From NCBI GenBank assembly GCA_015904075.1, contig JABMDH010000097.1:5567-13473 (forward strand): DNA of 7,907 nt. The letters are read 5' to 3'. The position numbers and the translations under genes were made by a program. This stretch comes from Nitrospira sp. (GTDB lineage: Bacteria > Nitrospirota > Nitrospiria > Nitrospirales > Nitrospiraceae). Of the stretch, positions 1 to 3,919 are shown in pieces (position 1 is the first letter of the stretch; each line of letters begins with the position of its first letter). The notes beneath the pieces are model-generated. The model was not told where the DNA came from, searched no databases, and saw nothing but the letters and a program-made list of their open reading frames with translations.

Positions 1-1
1 G

Positions 2-130
2 GGGCAATTACAATTCAGCGTGCAGGACGTCCAGCAGATGCGTGAAAGTCTCTCCAGCAAGATGGTCCAAATCCAGTTAGGGAATGAGGTGCGGCTCCGC
101 ATCATCGACCGCGTTCCGGAATTGCAGTAG
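2..130 (+). CDS. C-terminal fragment of an unidentified protein (5' end outside the window)
   Basis: An open frame runs from the window edge to a TAG at 128-130 and gives 42 residues, ending in NEVRLRIIDRVPELQ. The stretch reads like a real protein end: a Gln-rich, probably helical segment (VQDVQQMRESLSSKM), then alternating hydrophobic and charged residues (VQIQLGNEVRLRIID) that could form a short beta-hairpin. No catalytic motif is visible and I do not recognise the family. The stop lies 89 nt before the likely arfB start on the same strand, so the two could be co-transcribed, but the spacer shows no conserved signal. Reading frame and strand are fairly safe. The function is unknown. Confidence 0.5.
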   Translation, partial: GQLQFSVQDVQQMRESLSSKMVQIQLGNEVRLRIIDRVPELQ

Positions 131-219
131 CACCTCCGCTCCAACCACGCCCGATCCTGACTCGCCATCGTCGCCGGCTGGTGACTGTTTATCGATCATT
201 GCAGTACTGTATGGCCGCT

Positions 220-630
220 ATGTTGCGCATATCCTCCCATGTTGTGATTCCGGATTCTGAGATTGAACTCCGTGCCATGCGGTCGCAAGGGGCAGGCGGG
301 CAGCATGTCAACAAGGTTTCAACCGCCATTCATCTCCGCTTTGATATTGCCGCCTCATCGCTCCCGCCTTTTTACAAGTCGGAATTGCGTAAGCTTCGCG
401 ATCAACGCATTTCGGAAGAGGGCGTCATCACAATCAAAGCGCAACAGCATCGGACACAGGAACGAAACCGCGACGATGCGCTTGAGCGGCTCAGCCTCTT
501 GATTCACAGTATCGCCATCCCGAAGAAAAAGCGAAAACCGACGAAGCCGACGAAAGGATCCCAGAAGAGACGGGTGGATCAAAAGAAGCGGCAAGGACGA
601 TTGAAGGCGCTGCGCGGAACAATTGAGTGA
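220..630 (+). CDS. arfB: Alternative ribosome-rescue factor B, peptidyl-tRNA hydrolase (ArfB/YaeJ)
   Basis: ArfB frees ribosomes stalled on mRNAs lacking a stop codon: its tail enters the empty mRNA channel and its GGQ loop hydrolyses the peptidyl-tRNA ester. From the ATG at 220 the protein has 136 residues, close to the roughly 140 of E. coli ArfB as I remember it. The release-factor-type motif GAGGQHVNKVSTAIHLRFD is present with GGQ at residues 26-28, the same position as in E. coli. It lacks the codon-recognition domains of RF1/RF2 and ends in a strongly basic tail (about residues 102-131: KKKRKPTKPTK, KRRVDQKKR, then LKALRG), which is the ribosome-binding element of this family. The frame is open back to a GTG at 181 and another ATG at 211. 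I chose 220 because homologues begin M-x-x-I-S-x-H-V. No clear Shine-Dalgarno precedes any of these starts. The TGA stop sits inside the 10-bp palindrome TGAACGTTCA (628-637), and the gene converges on the TPR gene. Confidence 0.93.
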   Translation: MLRISSHVVIPDSEIELRAMRSQGAGGQHVNKVSTAIHLRFDIAASSLPPFYKSELRKLRDQRISEEGVITIKAQQHRTQERNRDDALERLSLLIHSIAIPKKKRKPTKPTKGSQKRRVDQKKRQGRLKALRGTIE

Positions 631-761
631 ACGTTCATGGTCATTCCTCAATCACACACACAAGAGACAGAATATTCTCCATGAGAGCGCCTCTTTACAC
701 GATTGCCAATTGACACCATGTCTATGATCAGAAGAGGGCATCGGACGCCAGGGAGGGACTG

Positions 762-1412
762 TTAGCTGGTCTTGTCGGCGTTGGTCTTGAGCTGTTGCAG
801 TACGGCTCTTGCCTCAGGAATGAATTCAGCCCGTTTGTGTTTGCGGGCAAGGGACAGGGCATCGGAGGCCAGTGTCACGGCTTCCTGGTGGCGGCCTCGC
901 TGGCACCGGACTCTGGCAAGCGCCAACCGCGCATTGACCGCTTGTGGCGCCCGCTTAACCACTTGCTGTAAAAGTTGCTCCCCTCTTTCTTTATCACCTC
1001 CCAGAATATCAGGAAGCTTTATAAGCAACGTCCCTTTGGCCGACAGTGCGTCGAGGTGGCTGGAGTTGAGTTCGAGGGTCCGATCAAGTTCGGTCATCAT
1101 GCGGCGAAACCCAAATGCCGAGGTGATGGACTCGCCGTCGATACGCAGTTGTTCCCCTAAATTGCAGAAGAGGGAAAAATGCGCATCGGCGGATCGCTCA
1201 TCGAGCGCGACAGCCTGCTCTGCCAGCGCCTGTCCTGTTTGGAAATGCATCAACCTTGTTTCGCGGACTTTTTCCACCCTCCCTTGATCGCACTCCTGAA
1301 GCGCCTCTTTGGCAAGATGTCTTGCGGAAACCTGCGCCTGAGACGGCATCGGCAAGAGAACATGACCGGCCATCATACAGCCGAGTGCGATTCCAAGCGT
1401 GTTCCTCAACAT
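762..1412 (-). CDS. Exported TPR-like helical-repeat protein
   Basis: The protein has 216 residues. Residues 1-26 form a typical signal peptide: basic start MLRN, a hydrophobic stretch, and a likely signal peptidase I site after PSQA. The mature part is all-helical with tetratricopeptide-like repeats at about 60-90 (ALAEQAVALDERSADAHFSL), 103-130 (ELDRTLELNSSHLDALSAKG) and 140-190 (GEQLLQQVVKRAPQAVNARL, then a final Ala/Leu helix). The LPDILGGDKERG stretch (133-144) between repeats resembles a linker seen in TRAP-transporter TatT-like and related periplasmic TPR proteins, so it is probably a periplasmic scaffold. No enzyme motif is present. I chose the ATG at 1412 over the TTG at 1430 because AGGA (1420-1423) stands 7 nt before it and the signal peptide then starts correctly. 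A consensus sigma-54 promoter sits 54-69 nt upstream. Its partner and exact job are unknown. Confidence 0.8.
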   Translation of the reverse strand: MLRNTLGIALGCMMAGHVLLPMPSQAQVSARHLAKEALQECDQGRVEKVRETRLMHFQTGQALAEQAVALDERSADAHFSLFCNLGEQLRIDGESITSAFGFRRMMTELDRTLELNSSHLDALSAKGTLLIKLPDILGGDKERGEQLLQQVVKRAPQAVNARLALARVRCQRGRHQEAVTLASDALSLARKHKRAEFIPEARAVLQQLKTNADKTS

Positions 1413-1465
1413 TCGGACATCCTGTGGCAAAAGTAGGATTCGTCTGTATGAATGTCTGAGGAAAC

Positions 1466-1481
1466 AGCAAACGCGGTGCCA
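1466..1481 (-). promoter_or_regulatory. Candidate sigma-54 (RpoN) -24/-12 promoter of the TPR gene
   Basis: Read on the minus strand the sequence is TGGCAC-CGCGT-TTGCT, a full match to the sigma-54 consensus TGGCAC-N5-TTGCW. The invariant GG (1479-1480) and GC (1467-1468) are separated by exactly 10 nt. Transcription would start near 1455, leaving a 5' leader of about 43 nt before the ATG at 1412. It is correctly oriented, intergenic, and followed by a ribosome binding site at the right distance. An IHF-like site (1507-1519) and an inverted repeat (1520-1552) lie upstream at distances usual for this promoter class. Activity is inferred. Confidence 0.65.
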
Positions 1482-1506
1482 CGGTAGCCAGGACTCGATG
1501 TAGATG

Positions 1507-1519
1507 GAACTAATTGATT
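1507..1519 (-). promoter_or_regulatory. Candidate IHF binding site upstream of the sigma-54 promoter
   Basis: The minus strand reads AATCAATTAGTTC, which matches WATCAANNNNTTR at every specified position except the last (C instead of R). Its centre is about 58 nt upstream of the predicted start near 1455, between the -24 box and the upstream dyad. That is where IHF normally bends DNA to bring a bound activator to sigma-54 polymerase. The site is AT-rich and the consensus is loose, so the support comes mainly from its position. Confidence 0.4.
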
Positions 1520-1552
1520 AACCAATGTTCTTCCAAACAGGAAGAACTGGTT
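1520..1552. promoter_or_regulatory. Long interrupted dyad, possible activator (enhancer) site or hairpin
   Basis: GTTCTTCC (1527-1534) and GGAAGAAC (1540-1547) are perfect inverted repeats around a 5-nt centre AAACA. The symmetry extends outward with AACCA (1520-1524) and TGGTT (1548-1552) after a 2-nt bulge, giving 13 base pairs in all. The centre lies about 82 nt upstream of the predicted sigma-54 start near 1455, the classic place for a bacterial enhancer-binding protein dimer site. Alternatively it could be an RNA hairpin downstream of fabI (which ends at 1665), but no T-tract follows it on either strand, so a simple intrinsic terminator is unlikely. Confidence 0.5.
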
Positions 1553-1664
1553 GAGACTGTGCCCCTGATGCCTAAGGACAACTTACGGCAGAGGTGTGGA
1601 CAAGCCGGAACAGGACCTAGGTATAGGTTGGCGTGAGGCGGATCGTGGACTCGTTACTGACAGT

Positions 1665-2456
1665 TCAGGCTCCTGGCGATTCGCCAGGAGCCATCATCCC
1701 CAGAATGTTGAATCCACCATCTACGTAGATGATCTCTCCAGTAATCCCCCGTCCCAAAGAACTCACGAGAAACAGCGCCGTATCGCCGACTTCACCTTGT
1801 TCGGTTGCCCGGCGGAGCGGGGCAAACTCTTTATGAAGATCGACCATCTTCGTGATGCCTGATACACCACGGGCGGCAAGCGTCTTGATCGGCCCGGCAG
1901 AGATCGCATTCACCCGGATATTCTTCGGGCCAAGATCATAGGCCAGGTACCGCACGGTACATTCAAGCGCCGCCTTGGCGACCCCCATCACATTGTAATG
2001 CGGCACTACCCGCTCTGCGCCAAGATACGAAAGCGTGACGATCGAGCCTCCCTCATTCATCAATGGCATTGCCGCTCGCGCGACCGCCACCAATGAATAG
2101 GCGCTGACATCCAGCGCCGTCGCAAACCCCTGACGCGTCGTATTCACGAACTGACCGGTCAATTCTTCACGTGGCGCAAACGCCAGAGAGTGGACAAGAA
2201 AATCGAGTCGCCCGAATTCCTTCTCCACCTGCTTCATCAGTGCCGCTATCTCTCCATCATTCCCCACGTCGCAGACATACGCCCGTGCGCCCGGCACTGT
2301 GGCGGCGAGTTCTTCAACGTTCTGCCGAAGCCGTTCATTCTGATAATTGAATAGGAGCTGAGCTCCCTGACTGGCTGCAGATTGAGCAATGGCCCACGCG
2401 ATACTGTGTTTATTGGCCACACCAATGATGAGGCCCCTCTTTCCACTCAGCAACAT
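1665..2456 (-). CDS. fabI: Enoyl-[acyl-carrier-protein] reductase (NADH), FabI type
   Basis: FabI carries out the last step of each fatty acid elongation cycle, reducing trans-2-enoyl-ACP with NAD(P)H in the cytoplasm. From the ATG at 2456 it has 263 residues, close to the 262 of E. coli FabI. Visible features are the cofactor-binding start LLSGKRGLIIGVANKHSIAW (2-21), and the catalytic set Y144 (LSYLGAER), Y154 (PHYNVMG) and K161 (GVAKA) with the FabI-type Y-x6-K spacing. RVNAISAGPIKTLAA (181-195), the substrate-loop region, and the C-terminal VDGGFNILGM follow. The frame is open to a TTG at 2507, but only the 2456 start gives the family N-terminus. GAGGAG (2468-2473) stands 11 nt before it. 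The residues after NILGM (MAPGESPGA) are encoded by a perfect palindrome. No other fab gene is adjacent. An operator-like dyad lies upstream at 2524-2540. FabI is the target of triclosan-type inhibitors. Confidence 0.97.
   Translation of the reverse strand: MLLSGKRGLIIGVANKHSIAWAIAQSAASQGAQLLFNYQNERLRQNVEELAATVPGARAYVCDVGNDGEIAALMKQVEKEFGRLDFLVHSLAFAPREELTGQFVNTTRQGFATALDVSAYSLVAVARAAMPLMNEGGSIVTLSYLGAERVVPHYNVMGVAKAALECTVRYLAYDLGPKNIRVNAISAGPIKTLAARGVSGITKMVDLHKEFAPLRRATEQGEVGDTALFLVSSLGRGITGEIIYVDGGFNILGMMAPGESPGA
1668..1692. repeat. 12-bp perfect palindrome inside the 3' end of fabI
   Basis: GGCTCCTGGCGA (1668-1679) and TCGCCAGGAGCC (1681-1692) are exact reverse complements around a single T. 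The palindrome encodes the last eight residues of FabI (APGESPGA) and abuts its TGA stop. As RNA it would fold into a GC-rich stem of 10 or more base pairs with a small loop. No T-run follows on the minus strand, so it is not a standard intrinsic terminator. It may protect the 3' end or be a short dispersed repeat element. Confidence 0.6.
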
Positions 2457-2523
2457 AGATGTCTGTGCTCCTCGTAGCTTTGTCTTACGGTGTATTCGAT
2501 TGAACAACGCCTACGCTTCTACT

Positions 2524-2540
2524 TCACGAGTGACACGTGA
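2524..2540. promoter_or_regulatory. Operator-like dyad upstream of fabI
   Basis: The 17-mer TCACGAGTGACACGTGA matches its own reverse complement at 14 of 17 positions, in the pattern TCACG-n-GT-n-AC-n-CGTGA. It lies 68-84 nt upstream of the fabI start codon in an intergenic region, a typical place for a dimeric repressor or activator. A TGACGTCA palindrome follows 10 nt further upstream. I cannot assign a regulator, and no clear sigma-70 -35/-10 pair is visible beside it. Confidence 0.4.
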
Positions 2541-2790
2541 TCGTAATGGATGACGTCACACAGGGAGCGAAAGATAGCACGATTCTCAACCAGTGTGAAC
2601 CGGCTTCTTCACCAAGTTCCCTGGTCACGGTTAGGATCACGGTTCAGTAGAAATTCTGTCCGATAGCCGGTTGTGCTCACTTCAAATTGTTTACCCGATG
2701 AACCCTCTGAGGCAGTTTAGTCTTGGCTCAACCATCCTGCCACAGGGTCTCGTAGGAAAGATCCTTCATCCCTTCATTAATGGAATTTAT

Positions 2791-2803
2791 TAACATGTTG
2801 ATT
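2791..2803 (-). promoter_or_regulatory. IHF-consensus site upstream of the second sigma-54 promoter
   Basis: The minus strand reads AATCAACATGTTA, an exact match to the IHF consensus WATCAANNNNTTR, inside a strongly AT-rich block (about 2775-2822). Its centre is about 71 nt upstream of the predicted transcription start near 2868. The combination of a perfect consensus, an AT-rich setting and the correct distance from a sigma-54-type promoter makes a DNA-bending role plausible. Confidence 0.5.
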
Positions 2804-2842
2804 ACTATGATAAATATTCACATTTGCCTGGATAGATACACC

Positions 2843-2857
2843 GGCACTAAGCTTGCT
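2843..2857 (+). promoter_or_regulatory. Candidate sigma-54 (RpoN) -24/-12 promoter of the small secreted-protein gene
   Basis: GGCAC-TAAGC-TTGCT fits the sigma-54 consensus (TGGCAC-N5-TTGCW) at every position except the leading T, which is C. The GG (2843-2844) and GC (2855-2856) are exactly 10 nt apart. The predicted start is near 2868, giving a leader of about 59 nt to the ATG at 2927. A 7-bp inverted repeat, CGGCACT (2842-2848) and AGTGCCG (2871-2877), brackets the promoter and could in addition be an operator. An IHF-consensus match lies upstream at 2791-2803. Confidence 0.6.
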
Positions 2858-2871
2858 AGATATTCAGCTCA

Positions 2872-2889
2872 GTGCCGAATGAGCGGCAC
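2872..2889 (+). other. Leader hairpin at the start of the small-protein mRNA
   Basis: GTGCCG (2872-2877) and CGGCAC (2884-2889) form a perfect 6-bp GC-rich stem with a 6-nt loop AATGAG. If transcription starts near 2868, the stem begins about 4 nt into the RNA, the usual position of a 5' hairpin that slows decay. It leaves the ribosome binding site AAGGGG (2912-2917) unpaired. Confidence 0.35.
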
Positions 2890-2926
2890 ATCTTTCAATC
2901 ATCTCCAAACTAAGGGGTATACCATT

Positions 2927-3127
2927 ATGAAGAGCATGTTGATGGCAATCATGGCAGTGGCAGTGGCAGTGACGTTCACCGCTCCTTCTTTCGCAGAAGA
3001 GAAGAAGAAGGAAGAGAAGAAGGGTGGCCACGTAGTTGTGTACGGCGATGAGAAGGACAAGAAGAAAGAGGGCGGCAAAGCGGACATTTTCGGTGATGAG
3101 AAGAAGAAGGACGAGAAGGGCAAGTAA
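2927..3127 (+). CDS. Small secreted Lys/Glu/Asp-rich protein with twin aromatic-GDEK motifs
   Basis: The protein has 66 residues and I do not recognise its family. Residues 1-23 (MKSMLMAIMA, then VAVAV..FTAPSFA) form a clear signal peptide with cleavage after SFA. The 43-residue mature part contains 15 Lys and 13 acidic residues, no Cys, and two related segments 16 residues apart: VVYGDEK (37-43) and DIFGDEK (53-59), each followed by a Lys-rich run. It is probably disordered outside these motifs. An ion- or polyanion-binding or envelope role is only a guess. I chose the ATG at 2927 because AAGGGG (2912-2917) stands 9 nt before it and the signal peptide starts there; the frame is open further upstream to 2780. 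It is a single-gene unit, with a candidate sigma-54 promoter and IHF site upstream and a strong terminator 30 nt after the stop. Confidence 0.85.
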   Translation: MKSMLMAIMAVAVAVTFTAPSFAEEKKKEEKKGGHVVVYGDEKDKKKEGGKADIFGDEKKKDEKGK

Positions 3128-3157
3128 TTTCCTTCTTATCTCGGCGAGGCTAGTGTG

Positions 3158-3203
3158 CTTGAGGGGGTTTCCACTTCTTGTGGGAATCCCCTCAAGTCGT
3201 TTT
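3158..3203 (+). terminator. Rho-independent terminator after the small secreted-protein gene
   Basis: The arms 3158-3174 and 3180-3196 pair over 17 positions without a gap (two are G-U wobbles, the rest Watson-Crick) around the loop TTCTT, followed by TCGTTTT (3197-3203). The stem begins 30 nt after the TAA of the small protein. Read on the minus strand the hairpin is not followed by T residues, so it should act only on the plus-strand transcript. Confidence 0.9.
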
Positions 3204-3276
3204 AGCCCGCATTATTATGGTTCGTCGCAGAACATGTTCCGGGTTGCTGGTTTTGAGAGTGCATTTCTGACAAGAC

Positions 3277-3304
3277 GAAACATGAAACCCGAAACTCGCA
3301 ACTC
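3277..3304. repeat. Degenerate 7-nt tandem repeat, four units
   Basis: The units GAAACAT, GAAACCC, GAAACTC and GCAACTC follow each other without gaps (consensus GAAACYC). They lie in the spacer between the plus-strand terminator and the 3' end of the Nudix gene. A second array of the same period but different sequence is at 3892-3919. Heptamer arrays in spacers are known from other bacteria such as cyanobacteria. A role is not evident. Confidence 0.55.
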
Positions 3305-3352
3305 CGTTCTTCAGAGCAGCGGATCGACGATTTCAGCAGAAGCGATTATGAA

Positions 3353-3877
3353 TTATGCGGGCTCGCGCCGGTTGGTTCTGAGATAGACTGCCTGCAACCC
3401 TACGATCGTCTTCGCGTCACGGATCGTCCCGTCCTCGATTTTGCTCACGGCCTCTGCAATCGGCATTTCGATGATATCCAAGACTTCGTCCGGGTCCAGC
3501 TGCTGCCGGCCCTGTGTCAACCCTGTCGCCTTGTACACATGAATCACTTCGTCGGCAAACCCCGGAGCGGTGAAGATGCTGGAGAGTAATTCGAAGGATG
3601 AGGCGCGATAACCCACCTCTTCTTCCAACTCCCGCAACGCACAGTGGAGAGGGTCTTCCCCGGGCTGAAGCTTGCCCGCAGGAATTTCATAGATAAATCC
3701 TCCCGCCGCATGGCGAAACTGCCGGATTAACACGACCGTGCCATCATCCTTTACGGGAACGACTGCAGCAGCTCCAGGGTGGCGGATCGTCTCAAGGTCG
3801 ATCGTGGCGCCGTTCGGCAGCGTCACGGTATCGATATTGAGGGTCACGACTTTGCCTGTGTAGATGTTTTTCGTCAT
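3353..3877 (-). CDS. Nudix hydrolase, probable ADP-ribose pyrophosphatase (NudF-like)
   Basis: The protein has 174 residues. Enzymes of this group cut ADP-ribose to AMP and ribose 5-phosphate in the cytoplasm using Mg2+, removing a reactive sugar nucleotide. The full Nudix signature G-x5-E-x7-R-E-U-x-E-E-x-G-U is present at residues 68-90 (GKLQPGE, then RELEEEVGY). It is preceded by IRQFRHAAGGFIYEIPAGK (51-69), which is typical of the ADP-sugar branch. TAPGFADE (103-110) resembles the loop carrying the extra catalytic Glu in ADPRases. Exact substrate preference cannot be read from the sequence. The ATG at 3877 has GGAAG about 5 nt upstream. The gene starts 38 nt after the gcvT stop on the same strand and is the last gene of the minus-strand run. 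No intrinsic terminator for it was found. Confidence 0.9.
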   Translation of the reverse strand: MTKNIYTGKVVTLNIDTVTLPNGATIDLETIRHPGAAAVVPVKDDGTVVLIRQFRHAAGGFIYEIPAGKLQPGEDPLHCALRELEEEVGYRASSFELLSSIFTAPGFADEVIHVYKATGLTQGRQQLDPDEVLDIIEMPIAEAVSKIEDGTIRDAKTIVGLQAVYLRTNRREPA

Positions 3878-3891
3878 CTTATCTTCCGCTC

Positions 3892-3919
3892 ACCTTATGC
3901 CTAACGCCTCACACCTCAC
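3892..3919. repeat. Degenerate 7-nt tandem repeat between gcvT and the Nudix gene
   Basis: The units ACCTTAT, GCCTAAC, GCCTCAC and ACCTCAC are contiguous (consensus RCCTMAC; minus strand GTKAGGY). The last unit overlaps the TGA stop of gcvT (3916-3918), and the array fills most of the 38-nt spacer to the Nudix gene. Related single units occur at 1633-1639 (GTGAGGC) and, less clearly, 7121-7134 (GACGAGT GACGAGG), so this may be a favoured spacer sequence in this genome. Confidence 0.55.

Larger units (their letters stand above)
2457..2926. other. 470-nt divergent regulatory spacer between fabI and the small secreted-protein gene
   Basis: No convincing gene lies here; an open frame from 2780 merely runs into the small secreted-protein gene. 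From left to right it holds the fabI ribosome binding site (2468-2473), an operator-like dyad (2524-2540), an 8-bp palindrome TGACGTCA (2551-2558), and a direct repeat TCACGGTT with 12-nt period (2625-2632 and 2637-2644). Then come a palindrome CATTAATG (2775-2782), an AT-rich block with an IHF-consensus match (2791-2803), a sigma-54-type promoter (2843-2857) and a short leader hairpin (2872-2889). The stretch 2650-2770 shows nothing I can name. Confidence 0.6.

Noticed and set aside
181..219. N-terminal extension of ArfB from GTG 181 or ATG 211
   Set aside because: The added residues do not match the family, whose proteins start M-x-x-I-S just as at 220, and no ribosome binding site supports the longer forms.
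628..637. Palindrome TGAACGTTCA at the arfB stop as a terminator or operator
   Set aside because: It is too short for a terminator, with no loop or T-run, and there is no downstream gene on this strand for an operator to control.
1520..1552. The dyad as the fabI intrinsic terminator
   Set aside because: It is 113 nt beyond the fabI stop and is followed on the minus strand by AATCAATTAG rather than a T-tract. A protein-binding site fits its position better, although an RNA hairpin is not excluded.
1596..1862. Plus-strand open frame overlapping the fabI 3' end
   Set aside because: It lies mostly antisense to the well-supported fabI gene and its translation shows no recognisable motif. The same applies to the other antisense or shifted frames over the TPR, gcvT, FIST and delta-60 genes.
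2780..2926. Longer N-terminus for the small secreted protein from ATG 2780
   Set aside because: This would place 49 residues before a perfect signal peptide and read through the IHF-like site and the sigma-54-type promoter. The ATG at 2927 has a proper ribosome binding site.
3230..3239. GAACATGTTC as an SOS (LexA) box
   Set aside because: The half-sites GAAC/GTTC are separated by 2 nt rather than the 4 nt of the Gram-positive type LexA box, and no SOS gene or promoter is beside it.
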